This document shows positions 29,301 through 37,716 of a stretch of DNA of 64,000 nt, piece after piece. The stretch is taken from assembly GCA_015056905.1 (NCBI GenBank), contig SVFI01000001.1, positions 62,001-126,000 of the forward strand. Direction: 5' to 3'. The notes beneath the pieces were generated by a model. That model worked only from the letters and a program-made list of their open reading frames with translations, was not told where the DNA came from and searched no databases. Positions within the stretch are counted from its first letter, which is position 1; each line of letters starts with the position of its first letter. This DNA is from Lachnospiraceae bacterium (GTDB taxonomy: Bacteria; Bacillota; Clostridia; Lachnospirales; Lachnospiraceae). The position numbers and the translations under genes are program-made.

Positions 29301-30389
29301 ATCCGGATAATAGGTCCATGTATAAGTTCCCTCGTGTTTTTTTCTTGCAAAATCCGTAATCACAACGGTCTTACTTTTCGTTGTATGCTCAGTTCCGTCC
29401 GGCGTTACGACTTTCAGCGTCCCCTGCGGCGTATCCGGATACCAAAACTCTATCGTTCCTCCAACCGGAACCTTTCCGTTTTTTACATCCTCCTCCCAGT
29501 AGGTAGAAGACGCATAATCCGACTGATTGACACAGATGGTTTTTTCTGCCGTATAACTTGCCTTATAACCGACATCAGCCGCCCACTGCCCTTCTGTTGT
29601 ATTTTGTCTCGTCGCAGTAATTTTTACCGTGTAATTTCCGCATCCGTACGTCTGTACATGCGCCTGCTGTCCGCTTATTTTTTCACCGCTCGGAACGGTC
29701 CATTCATACGAATAATCGTATCCTTCCGAAAGCATAATCCCCGGTGAAAAAAGTGGTTCCGCTTTGGCGTAAATTTTATAATGATTAATATCATTCTGTG
29801 TAATATTCATCCCACTGGAAAGAAATCCGCCTTCTTCCGGCGAACCATCATCCAATACTTTTCTTATCTGTGCCGAAAATTCTACGCTGTTTTCTACGCT
29901 GTCTGACATCGGAAACACCAAAGTAACATAGTAGTTATCATACCAGTAGTTATTATTTATAACCGAAAATCCCGGTCTTTGGTAATAAAACGAAAAATGA
30001 TCAAAACGAATGTTGTAAATTCCGTACAATTCCTCCGTATTACTATACGTATATACAATGGTTGATTTCAGCGGATCGCCGTCCTCACCGCTGTCATACA
30101 CCGGTTCACTCCATCCCGGTTCTCCTCCTGCCATCGTATACAGCTTCGGCTCAAGCTTAAAATATTTACTCGTTCCACTTCCATTATTTGAATTTGTCCC
30201 GTCCACCACAATTGTCACCTTCTTGTTTGCCGCATCATGGCTTACAGAAACCGAAAAACCGATATCACCGTCGAGATTATTCTCAACCACTTTCATGCTG
30301 TTTGCTTTTGCCTGTACGATTATTCCCATTCCGGAAAACATCGGTACAATCAGCGTTAAACACAGTAAAAAACTCCAAAACTTTTTCAT
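26379..30389 (-). CDS. Large secreted, wall-anchored multidomain surface protein (VPATG sorting signal)
   Basis: A 1336-residue protein. Signal peptide residues 1-27 (MKKFWSFLLCLTLIVPMFSG...QAKA) are followed by several beta-sandwich (Ig-like/PKD-like) stretches. An MBG-type domain lies near residues 710-790 (VPEPVKDNFTIASQSPPVFE, ...VGSYTLKVTVAETANY). More Ig-like repeats include DVNIQTSDQTSGVKTTEYYI, and a helical FIVAR-like segment is near 1085-1195 (SEQEIENAKSELEKAQNLIK). At the C-terminus a Lys/Pro-rich wall-spanning stretch precedes the sortase motif VPATG (1285-1289), a hydrophobic helix and a basic tail. The tail is longer than usual (about 20 residues). No enzymatic motif was seen, so it is likely adhesive or structural. 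It is 4 nt downstream of the TetR gene. Confidence 0.88.
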   Translation of the reverse strand: MKKFWSFLLCLTLIVPMFSGMGIIVQAKANSMKVVENNLDGDIGFSVSVSHDAANKKVTIVVDGTNSNNGSGTSKYFKLEPKLYTMAGGEPGWSEPVYDSGEDGDPLKSTIVYTYSNTEELYGIYNIRFDHFSFYYQRPGFSVINNNYWYDNYYVTLVFPMSDSVENSVEFSAQIRKVLDDGSPEEGGFLSSGMNITQNDINHYKIYAKAEPLFSPGIMLSEGYDYSYEWTVPSGEKISGQQAHVQTYGCGNYTVKITATRQNTTEGQWAADVGYKASYTAEKTICVNQSDYASSTYWEEDVKNGKVPVGGTIEFWYPDTPQGTLKVVTPDGTEHTTKSKTVVITDFARKKHEGTYTWTYYPDNQLYRIKSGTKNLAEVTPIDSSPVVTIPSEVSRSDLEEQIQMKADIPGTFRISSTNAEGTTTVFEEKTYSYTDTEISVAVKDLAGDTPLAGAYKLQYEFTPAAEYSAEYNAKSGSIDYAIVEKCGISIVQVQGGTVKVNDKEDASFFVNKGTVMTITATPETGGHIYSAVTSILLDGQPMENVTFNEDGSATAQFTAQEYKKVYEVSATYDMTTLVLKSGQTFYKDGDITAENLSAVEQELFELLYDGQNSILPDAENMQMQVKYMAGKYFSFSIERGITEFDYIENLNAVAPQGSNVNGGHVFGGESEEKIYVTLTLDGKIYETSVNVKVSNVNHVTNASYQTTYTYNANPVPEPVKDNFTIASQSPPVFEWYQGETKLNGAPTEVGSYTLKVTVAETANYGPAALDLPVTISEYSCPDATLMGVLGGDGWYTSEVLVGAPDVHVISTDKQEWLNAIPVTQDGETELGYYLKNTENGYISEEKTITVKRDVVAPDGLVYFEENPVKKALNEITFELLFNRTFDVNIQTSDQTSGVKTTEYYISDYALEENDVVSLQNWAPYEAFEVPAVDKKKSVVYVKVTDYAGNVTVFASDGAVFDITAPVIEGIKDKESYCTTQIFAVADEHLLQVTVNGEPVTEYVLAGKTDAIYVVEASDEAGNTTVVTVTMKSLATLQNELSDVTTENITLEDKDALKKIAKNLEEIIQNNSGEYSEQEIENAKSELEKAQNLIKMIENAEDVISKIEDALENAAENPNDKEAVEKAILAKKAYEGLDENTKALIGEEMTEKLLDVCEEAVDFEVTEGHNGIYVKGSKEGLTFTADGDFKFFKEVRVDGKTVHKESYTAKEGSTIVVLKPEYLKTLKNGKHTVAVVYDVLGEEYTAECNFSVKEEKPSKKPSENPKPDGEMQNNSASGTKASVTVPATGDEANPFAWMLLFVFSAAILTATIVIGIKERHHWKTDKDETAYGHLKQ

Positions 30390-30393
30390 ACAT

Positions 30394-31110
30394 TCACTCC
30401 CGTCTGTTTTTCTGTTTCACTTGCTTTTTTGCAACTGCTTCCTCCAGCTCTTTTTGATGAGTTTCTTCCACATATTCCCGAAACTCATTCAGTATACGTT
30501 TTCCAAGTTCCCGATATTCCATCGATAACACTTTTTGAATCGTTTCTTTTCTGATATCTTCCGGAACCCGGTAGCTTTTCAAAATCACATCGAAAATTCC
30601 CGATAATCTGTCATCTAACGGTATTTCTTTTTCATGCTCAGTTGCAAACATGGAATATTCAATACCGGAAACAATATCCTCCGCTATGATAAAATCTTGT
30701 TCCGTCCATTCTTTGCAATATGTACCAAATACTTTCTTTGCCTTTACCGTATCATTTTCCCGAATCACTTTTAACGATGCCGGATGAACATATGCAGAAA
30801 CATATAACTGCCGAATCGGCGGATTATCATAACAACTTCCGGCCATGGTCGCCAGTTCATAGAGATATGCGACAAGCGGATCATTCTCAACCTTAATCTC
30901 CTGTTCCAAAACCTGCCACTGAAACTCACACAAATCCTTTATCAGTTCCACAAGCAGATTTTCTTTTGTTGGATAATGAAAAACAAATGTTCCTTTGCTT
31001 ATCCCCATCAATTTAGACAGGTCTCCAACAGATACCTGCGCATAACCTTTCTCCAAAAAATAATGCAATGCAAGTTGCTTGATTTTTAATTTCGTATTTT
31101 GTTTTGCCAT
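30394..31110 (-). CDS. TetR/AcrR family transcriptional regulator
   Basis: A 238-residue regulator. The N-terminal HTH domain (residues about 8-55) reads KIKQLALHYFLEKGYAQVSV then GDLSKLMGISKGTFVFHYPT and KENLLVELI, the classic TetR signature. The C-terminal ligand-binding part is all-helical with no recognised ligand pocket, and ends with a Lys/Gln/Arg-rich tail. The gene is followed after 4 nt by the large surface-protein gene, so it probably controls that gene together with itself. A perfect inverted repeat overlapping the transcription start region (31133-31146) is the probable operator. Confidence 0.93.
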   Translation of the reverse strand: MAKQNTKLKIKQLALHYFLEKGYAQVSVGDLSKLMGISKGTFVFHYPTKENLLVELIKDLCEFQWQVLEQEIKVENDPLVAYLYELATMAGSCYDNPPIRQLYVSAYVHPASLKVIRENDTVKAKKVFGTYCKEWTEQDFIIAEDIVSGIEYSMFATEHEKEIPLDDRLSGIFDVILKSYRVPEDIRKETIQKVLSMEYRELGKRILNEFREYVEETHQKELEEAVAKKQVKQKNRRE

Positions 31111-31132
31111 GTTTCTTCCCTCTTTTTAATTT

Positions 31133-31146
31133 TCGTACTCGTACGA
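31133..31146. promoter_or_regulatory. Probable TetR operator
   Basis: A perfect inverted repeat TCGTAC-TC-GTACGA lies about 9 nt downstream of the -10 box and 23 nt before the TetR ATG. The location (around the start site) and symmetry fit repression by the TetR protein encoded next to it. Confidence 0.65.
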
Positions 31147-31154
31147 TTTTCCAA

Positions 31155-31183
31155 ATTATAACATAACATTTTCACTTTTGCAA
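31155..31183 (-). promoter_or_regulatory. SigmaA-type promoter for the TetR/surface-protein unit
   Basis: Minus strand TTGCAA, 17 nt, TATAAT. It lies just after the terminator at 31191-31216 and just before the probable operator. Confidence 0.82.
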
Positions 31184-31190
31184 CAAAAAT

Positions 31191-31216
31191 CGGACGAGTA
31201 CTATTATACCCGTCCG
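31191..31216 (-). terminator. Terminator of the LprI-like lipoprotein gene (hairpin family copy 1)
   Basis: Minus strand CGGACGGGTA / TACTCGTCCG arms (nine of ten pairs) with a 6-nt loop are followed by ATTTTTG. The flanks TAAACAAGAGAAA before and ACTCGTCC-TTTTT after are shared with hairpins at 32299-32326 and 42030-42057. Confidence 0.82.
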
Positions 31217-31250
31217 TTTCTCTTGTTTATGAACTGTTCAGCCCAAATTT

Positions 31251-32159
31251 TTACTCACAAACTATAACTTCATCCATTTCGCCTAAAGAAGTTCCATATG
31301 AAAAATAAATCGAATTCTCCATGTTAAATGAAAGTTCATAAAAAACATTATAATCATCATGTTCCACCATGAATATGATATTATTACCTGTGTAGCCATA
31401 TACATCAAGATCCGAAATAATATCACCACCGGTTACCCAAACAGTCCACTCACTTCCTTCAACACCATATGCACATGTTTCTGTTCTTTCGATACCAACA
31501 CACGCCCCACGCTCTTTGTCAAATATCCATTGTCCTTCAAATTTCTTGAAAACATCATCCAAACTTGGGTCTGCCACATCTATGCTTTCTTGAATTTCAG
31601 GCGGAATCGTAAAGGATTCATTTCTGACTTCTGCTAAATATCCTGCAATTATATACACTCTTGCACGTGTCATTTCTTTTGCCGTCGAATTTTCTAATTG
31701 AGGCTGAAGACTTCCGCCATAAGCCGCCACGCCGGCTGCTTCCACATTTCTTTCTTTTCTTTGAATCCATGCCCGTTGTTCTTCAAGCACTTTTGCTTTC
31801 GTTTCAGCATCCAATTCATCACTTAATCTGCTCCATAAAGAATTGAGTTCATCATCCCAAAGCAGATACCACTGTGCAGTAATCCGATTCATTTCCTGTT
31901 GCCCCATGCTACCCCAATCAGCATTTTCATATTCACATGACTCAACCTCTATTTTTGCAATTTCTGCCTGAATGCTTTCGTCTGCACTTTTTTCTTCTAT
32001 ATCAATCACATATTCTGTGTACTGGTTTTCTACAGATTCAAGTTGCTCATCTGGTGCATTCGTTTGCATTTCTTCCGTTTGAGTACCACAGCCACCGGAA
32101 AATAAAATACATATAACACACAATAATATTGATAATCTTTTTCTTTTCATAACATTCAT
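31251..32159 (-). CDS. Lipoprotein with LprI-like (DUF1311) domain
   Basis: A 302-residue protein. The N-terminal signal sequence (KRKRLSILLCVICILFSGGC) has a Cys at the lipobox position, although the -3 residue is not ideal. The segment EMNRITAQWYLLWDDELNSL...LDAETKAKVLEEQRAWIQRK (about residues 90-150) is the DUF1311/LprI signature. In LprI the domain is linked to lysozyme inhibition, but it is widespread and its role here is unknown. The C-terminal 120 residues form an unrecognised beta-rich domain. The ATG at 32159 overlaps the upstream ORF stop (ATGA); the ATG at 32150 is an alternative start that gives the cleaner signal peptide. Confidence 0.8.
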   Translation of the reverse strand: MNVMKRKRLSILLCVICILFSGGCGTQTEEMQTNAPDEQLESVENQYTEYVIDIEEKSADESIQAEIAKIEVESCEYENADWGSMGQQEMNRITAQWYLLWDDELNSLWSRLSDELDAETKAKVLEEQRAWIQRKERNVEAAGVAAYGGSLQPQLENSTAKEMTRARVYIIAGYLAEVRNESFTIPPEIQESIDVADPSLDDVFKKFEGQWIFDKERGACVGIERTETCAYGVEGSEWTVWVTGGDIISDLDVYGYTGNNIIFMVEHDDYNVFYELSFNMENSIYFSYGTSLGEMDEVIVCE

Positions 32160-32326
32160 CCTCTCTCCCTCGTATTGCCACCTTCTACCTCATGAACGGA
32201 AGCAAGTATATCGGCAACATCAAAACATCTTTCTCTTTTTTCAAATCCTTTGTATATACCAAGTGCTGTTTTTCCTTCTGCAAAATCATACGCTAAAAAT
32301 GGATGAATCGTATCAGACTCATCCAT
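32156..32326 (-). CDS. Small ORF (56 residues), possibly a remnant, coupled to the LprI-like gene
   Basis: The ORF reads MDESDTIHPFLAYDFAEGKT then ALGIYKGFEKRERCFDVADI, LASVHEVEGG and NTRERG. Its stop overlaps the downstream start codon as ATGA, typical of coupled genes, and its codon use looks real. Against it: there is no ribosome site before the ATG, and its first nine codons lie within a hairpin that belongs to a terminator-like repeat family. It may be the tail of a lost larger gene. Function is unknown. Confidence 0.4.
   Translation of the reverse strand: MDESDTIHPFLAYDFAEGKTALGIYKGFEKRERCFDVADILASVHEVEGGNTRERG
32299..32326 (-). repeat. Hairpin family copy 2 (terminator-like)
   Basis: ATGGATGAGTC and its partner GATTCATCCAT around a 6-nt loop on the minus strand are followed by TTTTTAG. 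It matches the terminator at 42030-42057 at 24 of 28 positions, with similar TAA-CAA flank. It could serve as the terminator of the five-gene kinase operon that ends at 32469. Confidence 0.65.
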
Positions 32327-32390
32327 TTGACTTTGATTAAATTCGGTTGACTCCTCTTCGATACATCTCTGTATCTAATATAAAAACATC

Positions 32391-32423
32391 ACCATTCATA
32401 CGGCGTCATCTGATAAACGTAAT
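32391..32423 (-). pseudogene. Detached copy of the metA 3' end
   Basis: 33 bp match the last codons of metA (42241-42273) at 32 positions. Read on the minus strand it encodes [11 protein letters not shown] followed by TGA, against [11 protein letters not shown] and TAA in metA. The one substitution is silent (TAT/TAC for Tyr). It is in the same orientation as metA and lies just beyond the end of the five-gene signalling operon, so the two copies bracket that operon as direct repeats. Confidence 0.85.
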
Positions 32424-32468
32424 TAAACTTTAAGTATCATCAAAACCTTTTTCAGTTCATGAATCCTC

Positions 32469-35171
32469 TTACAACATAGATGTGGCACTCTTCATTACTT
32501 CTTTTATTATTTTTTTATAATTTTCAAATTCTGCATAAAGATATTCGGCATCCTTATTTTTTGCAGCCATCTCATGTTTGTATGATACTTCTGATAAATA
32601 AACTGCTCCTATTGTTTTTGAAGTGGTTTTTAACGTATGTGATATAATGGAATAATTATGCCAATCTTTTTTATCAAAAGCAATACTAAGATTATCCAAA
32701 TACTCATTACATTGTTCTTCAAACATTTCCAGTATTTCTTTATAAGCACTCTCATCATTCATACAATACTTTAATCCAACATCTGAAACAATCACATTCT
32801 CCTCTGCTTTTCCCACTATATTATCCACTGTATTATCTCCGCTCCACTTTATCATGTCCGGTGGCAGATACTTTATCAGCAATTCATCAAATTTATCCGC
32901 CTGTATCGGTTTTGAAAAATAATCATTAAATCCATAGTTTAAATACATCTCTCTGCATCCCAATACTACGTTAGCTGTCAAAACAATGATAATTCCTTTA
33001 TTATTCTTATTATTCTCATCATTTCTAATAATTCTAAGTGTATCAACCCCATCCAGTTCCGGCATCATATGATCAAGCAGAATAATATCATATTTTTTCT
33101 GCTTCGTCTTGTCTATACACTCCTTACCGCTATATGCCACATCTGCCTTTATTAATGTTCTTTTTAACAATGCTTTGATAACCGTTATATTTACTTTATT
33201 ATCATCAACAATCAGCACAGAGGCATCTTCTGCCGTAAAATAATTTGAATGTTTTTCATAAACCGGCTCTTCTAATTTATCAATCGGCGTTTCGTCCGCC
33301 ACTTTCTGCCTTACCCTCACGATAAACTCAGAACCTTTTCCATATTCACTTTCTACTGATATAACACCGCCCATCAACTCCGTCAGTTGCTTTGCTATAC
33401 TTAATCCCAGTCCCGTCCCCTGAATATTTCTGTTCTTTTCAATTTCCAGTCTTTTAAAACTGTCAAACAACTTCTCAATGTTTTCCGGTTTAATACCGAT
33501 TCCTGTATCTTTAATGGAAAAATACAAATCAATGGTATCGTCATCCACACCTTTGTGGTACACCTTAAATGTAACACTGCCTTCCGCCGTATATTTTACG
33601 GCATTTGAAATAAGATTTGTAACCACCTGCTTGATATGCAGTTCATCACCGTAAAGTTTTGAAGGAAGAGTAGTGTCAATATCTGTATGAATACGGAGTT
33701 TCTTTTCCGCAGCTCTTGTATTTAGCAACAATTCCTCGTCTTTTATCAGCTTAAGCACATCATATTCATCATTTACGATTTCCATTGCACCGGACTCTAT
33801 CTTTGAAAAATCCAAAATATCACTAACCAGCCCCAACAGCATGTCACTTGCACTCTTTATATTTTCTGCGTACCCAAGTATATTCTCATCCTTACTCTCC
33901 CGCAAAATAATCTCATTCATTCCGATAACGGCATTAATAGGAGTCCTTATTTCATGTGACATATTTGCGAGGAATTTTGTCTGTGCTTCCTGTGCCAATA
34001 TGGCCTTCTGTTTCTTATTTTCCGTTTCCATCAAATCCTGACCAGTTTTTATAATCGCCATAACAAGCAAAAACATAAGCCCGATAATAAGAGCCGTACC
34101 TATCGTTGCCGTAAAGTTCATATAATAAAGCACAATCTCAACAACGGTAGCTACTACCAGCCCCAAAATTCCTATACTTACATATGTATATTCTTTAATT
34201 TTTCTGCTTCTAATATCATTGCATATTGTGATGATAATACATATACTTGCCATACCGATTCCCACATGTGCAAAAGGCAGTATCTGCAAAAATTCCGCTA
34301 TATTCAGTACCTGCAATACGACTGCGATTATGAACACAAGCATTCCATATGCAAGAGGAACAGAAAATATTTTTGCATATCTTTCATTTTGTATTTCATT
34401 GAGATACAATACAAAAGGCACAGGTATAAGCATAATGCTGACATAAGTATAATAAGACAAAGCGGATATATTATGAAATATAATCTGCCTGAATTCCATT
34501 TCCGAAATCACCCATACAGAACACAACATCATGGCAATGATGAGATAACTTATCGTCAGATGCTTTTTGTATGCCACCCTTAAAAAGAGACAAATAATAA
34601 TGCAAAAAACACTGAGCATGAACAAAAAAAAGGCTAAAATATTTTTCGCACCCGATTCTGTAAACAACTGCAACATGACACTGATTTTGTCCCCGATATA
34701 AATGTTTCTTATGGTACCGGAATATTTTGTCTCGGTAGATAAGCAATACACCAATTCTTTTCCTGCATCTCCTTCTTCCAGTTCAACAAAAACATATCTG
34801 AAAGCGCTGTTTTTACCAAATGGTCTGGTGTCCTTTGTCGAATAATCAGCCCTAAGCTCATTATCTACATATATCCTTGCATCCTGCCACACAGTTCTAA
34901 ATGCCAGAACCATATTCTCATCCACATCATTCGGAAGAGTTGTTGCAAACCTTACCACTTCTCCCGACTTTGCCTCTACTTTTCCCGGAACAGTTACAGA
35001 GACTCTTTCTCCGTCATCTAATATCTGCTCCCACTCTGATATAAATTCATTACATTGAAATTCAATGCTTTCCTTTTCATTTGGCAGCATTGTCTGTCCG
35101 TAGACATAGAACAAGATTAACATAACCATCGATACAATAAAAGTTGTTTTAATATACTTTATAACATCCAT
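32469..35171 (-). CDS. Hybrid sensor histidine kinase with 7TMR-DISM-like sensor
   Basis: A 900-residue kinase. Helix 1 (residues 10-28) is followed by an extracellular beta-sandwich (about 32-165, including RVSVTVPGKVEAKSGEVVRF and VWQDARIYVDNELRADY). Seven transmembrane helices (about 175-375) follow, the 7TMR-DISM layout, which in the family often senses ligands or partner proteins. HisKA has His406 in SHEIRTP. HATPase_c has DTGIGI and GTGLGL. The receiver has VLIVDDN and Asp700 in LLDHMMPELDG. HPt has His845 in SIISHTLKTTS. It is the last gene of the operon, 76 nt after the other kinase, and is closely related to it in the kinase-receiver-HPt part. Confidence 0.94.
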   Translation of the reverse strand: MDVIKYIKTTFIVSMVMLILFYVYGQTMLPNEKESIEFQCNEFISEWEQILDDGERVSVTVPGKVEAKSGEVVRFATTLPNDVDENMVLAFRTVWQDARIYVDNELRADYSTKDTRPFGKNSAFRYVFVELEEGDAGKELVYCLSTETKYSGTIRNIYIGDKISVMLQLFTESGAKNILAFFLFMLSVFCIIICLFLRVAYKKHLTISYLIIAMMLCSVWVISEMEFRQIIFHNISALSYYTYVSIMLIPVPFVLYLNEIQNERYAKIFSVPLAYGMLVFIIAVVLQVLNIAEFLQILPFAHVGIGMASICIIITICNDIRSRKIKEYTYVSIGILGLVVATVVEIVLYYMNFTATIGTALIIGLMFLLVMAIIKTGQDLMETENKKQKAILAQEAQTKFLANMSHEIRTPINAVIGMNEIILRESKDENILGYAENIKSASDMLLGLVSDILDFSKIESGAMEIVNDEYDVLKLIKDEELLLNTRAAEKKLRIHTDIDTTLPSKLYGDELHIKQVVTNLISNAVKYTAEGSVTFKVYHKGVDDDTIDLYFSIKDTGIGIKPENIEKLFDSFKRLEIEKNRNIQGTGLGLSIAKQLTELMGGVISVESEYGKGSEFIVRVRQKVADETPIDKLEEPVYEKHSNYFTAEDASVLIVDDNKVNITVIKALLKRTLIKADVAYSGKECIDKTKQKKYDIILLDHMMPELDGVDTLRIIRNDENNKNNKGIIIVLTANVVLGCREMYLNYGFNDYFSKPIQADKFDELLIKYLPPDMIKWSGDNTVDNIVGKAEENVIVSDVGLKYCMNDESAYKEILEMFEEQCNEYLDNLSIAFDKKDWHNYSIISHTLKTTSKTIGAVYLSEVSYKHEMAAKNKDAEYLYAEFENYKKIIKEVMKSATSML

Positions 35172-35247
35172 AATTCACCTTCACTATTCGCTATCGCTTT
35201 GGCTTTATTCTAATAATAGGACAATACTTTTAAGATAAAGATTATTT

Positions 35248-37716
35248 TTACTCCTCTGCCATTTTCTCTGCTTCTTTTTCTGTATTATTATACAAATTCA
35301 TGAGTTCTTCATGGCGTGCTTTCACATAGGACAAATTTCCTTCTTTTCCGGCTTTCTCAATCGCAGCCGCAACCTCTGAAAGCTGCACACCTCCTATACC
35401 CAGAGAAGTCGATTTAATGGAATGTACATAGGTAACATAGTCTTTCCAGTTTTCTTCCGCAAAACTTTTTTCTAAACTATGCACTTTTGTATCATATTCC
35501 TCGCAATATACCTTCAAAATTTCAAGGTAAATTCCTTCATCATGTGCACAATATTTCATTCCTACTGCGCGATCGATATATTCTCCGACACACAAAGAAG
35601 AACTACGTTGCACCTTGTCAGTCTCTTCTATCATAGAAACCTTCTGCGGTGGAAGATACTTTAAAAGAAGCTGCTCTAACTGTTTGATTTCAACCGGTTT
35701 ACTGAGATAATCATCAAAACCGCAGTTTAAATACTTTTCTTTTGCACCTGAAATAGCATTTGCCGTCAATGCAATTACCGGAATGTCTTTCTTTAAATCC
35801 AATTCCATCATTTTGGCAAGTGTTTCGATACCATCCATTTTCGGCATCATATGGTCAAGTAATACAATATCGTACGTATAACGTGACATATGTTTCAGAC
35901 ACGCTTCTCCGCTATCGCAGGTCGTCACCTTTGCCTTCGTTGATTTTAAAAGACTTTCCATCACAAACAGGTTCATATTATGGTCATCCACCACTAGGAT
36001 TTCCGCTGTCGGCGCTGCAAAACCATGGGTGTACAGTTTGTCCGTGTATGACTGCTTTGTCGCCTTAAAATCACCGATTCCCTGCGCATCAATCACCCGC
36101 TGCGGTATATAAATAATAAATTCAGAGCCTTCGCCGTACGTGCTTTCCACTTCAATCCTACCGCCCATCTGCTCTGTTAAACTGTGCGTAATCGCAAGCC
36201 CGAGACCTGTTCCCTCCACACTTCTGTTCTTACCGATATCCAGCCTCTGGAAATTAACAAAAAGTTTCTCCAAGTCTTCTTCTTTTATACCAACACCTGT
36301 ATCTTTTACCGAAATCTTCAGTGTTGTCTTTTCCTCTGAAAATTCTTCCTGCGTAATGGAGAGAGTAACTGTTCCCTCCTTCGTATACTTGATGGCATTA
36401 TTTAATATATTGACCATAATCTGACGAAGACGCACAATATCGCCTTTCATAACACTCGGAAGTTCTTTGTCAATCTTTGTATCAAACTTAAGTTCTTTCT
36501 CCTCGGCAGAATATTGAATCATCGTAACAACATCATTTAACAATCCGTCAAGCCGGTATTCTTCATTTACAATTTCAATTTTGCCCGCCTCAATCTTTGA
36601 AAAGTCAAGAATATCATTGATTAATGAAAGCAAGCTTGAACTTGCACTTTTAATGTTCTCGGAATAACGTCTGATTTTATGATCCTCACATTCGCGCAGT
36701 ACCATCTCGTTCATTCCGATAATCGCGTGTATCGGCGTACGAATCTCATGTGACATATTTGCAAGAAATTCGCTTTTTGCCTGATTTGCCTGCTCTGCAT
36801 CCTCTTTTTTTACACGCAGTTCTTCACTTTCCTGCGCTTTTTCTGCTGTGATAAACAGATATACACTGATAATAACAAAAAGCACCAAAAGCAGTCCGAA
36901 CACCCAGATAACAAGCGAGTTAATGTACATAATGCCCTCCAGCAATGCCTCATCCGATACAATTCCCACAACATAGATTCCATACTGAGACAACTCTGCC
37001 ACCATCAGAAAATAGTGGTCAACGATACAATCCGCATAACTGCTGGCCGCTGTTGCTATATTCATCTTATCCCGAATAACGTTAAAAGCCTCCTTAATCC
37101 CCTTCTGTTGCCAGAACTCTTCTCCATAAGTATCTTCTACAAACGGTACCATGGCTTCATATTTTGAAGTTGCCCACATAATCTGCCCCAGACCATTGTA
37201 ACACTCAAGTCCGAACGTATCCTTTACCACAGATTCATCATAAATCTTATAAAGCACATATTTGACATTCTCTCCGTTGTATACAGGTACGGAGAACATA
37301 ATGCCGACACCCTTCTGATAGGAAACAGCTTCTTTTCCACGGAAAGAATCCCGAACACCGGAAAATTCATTTATAACTATCGGTCTTCCGAACATAACTT
37401 CGCCGTCAAGCGCCACCATACCAATGGCAACTCCTTCCTGCTCCTGCTTTACCGTCTGCAAGACGTCGCCCACTCTATCACTGTTATTCTGAATCGCATT
37501 TGCAATGTTATTTAATTGGATAAACTGCATCATTATGCTCTGTTCCACATGATTGGATAACAAAACTGCCTGCTCTGTAAGCTGATTCTCGATATTATCC
37601 GTCAGCATCTGATTCATCTTATAACCGAGCAAAGATCCGACAATCAACATAATAACCAGCATTATGCTGATTCCGAGTATCATTTGCGTCGTCAATACTT
37701 TCTTATTTCTCTTCAT
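35248..37716 (-). CDS. Hybrid sensor histidine kinase with extracellular Cache-like sensor
   Basis: An 822-residue kinase. An N-terminal helix (about 11-33) and a second helix (about 266-290) flank an extracellular domain of about 230 residues of Cache-like appearance ([38 protein letters not shown]). HisKA has His323 in MSHEIRTP. HATPase_c has [16 protein letters not shown] and GTGLGL. The receiver has ILVVDDH and Asp621 in [11 protein letters not shown]. HPt has His765 in [11 protein letters not shown]. The start overlaps the end of the first BMP gene by 14 nt, implying coupled translation and a defined stoichiometry with that binding protein. Confidence 0.94.
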   Translation of the reverse strand: MKRNKKVLTTQMILGISIMLVIMLIVGSLLGYKMNQMLTDNIENQLTEQAVLLSNHVEQSIMMQFIQLNNIANAIQNNSDRVGDVLQTVKQEQEGVAIGMVALDGEVMFGRPIVINEFSGVRDSFRGKEAVSYQKGVGIMFSVPVYNGENVKYVLYKIYDESVVKDTFGLECYNGLGQIMWATSKYEAMVPFVEDTYGEEFWQQKGIKEAFNVIRDKMNIATAASSYADCIVDHYFLMVAELSQYGIYVVGIVSDEALLEGIMYINSLVIWVFGLLLVLFVIISVYLFITAEKAQESEELRVKKEDAEQANQAKSEFLANMSHEIRTPIHAIIGMNEMVLRECEDHKIRRYSENIKSASSSLLSLINDILDFSKIEAGKIEIVNEEYRLDGLLNDVVTMIQYSAEEKELKFDTKIDKELPSVMKGDIVRLRQIMVNILNNAIKYTKEGTVTLSITQEEFSEEKTTLKISVKDTGVGIKEEDLEKLFVNFQRLDIGKNRSVEGTGLGLAITHSLTEQMGGRIEVESTYGEGSEFIIYIPQRVIDAQGIGDFKATKQSYTDKLYTHGFAAPTAEILVVDDHNMNLFVMESLLKSTKAKVTTCDSGEACLKHMSRYTYDIVLLDHMMPKMDGIETLAKMMELDLKKDIPVIALTANAISGAKEKYLNCGFDDYLSKPVEIKQLEQLLLKYLPPQKVSMIEETDKVQRSSSLCVGEYIDRAVGMKYCAHDEGIYLEILKVYCEEYDTKVHSLEKSFAEENWKDYVTYVHSIKSTSLGIGGVQLSEVAAAIEKAGKEGNLSYVKARHEELMNLYNNTEKEAEKMAEE

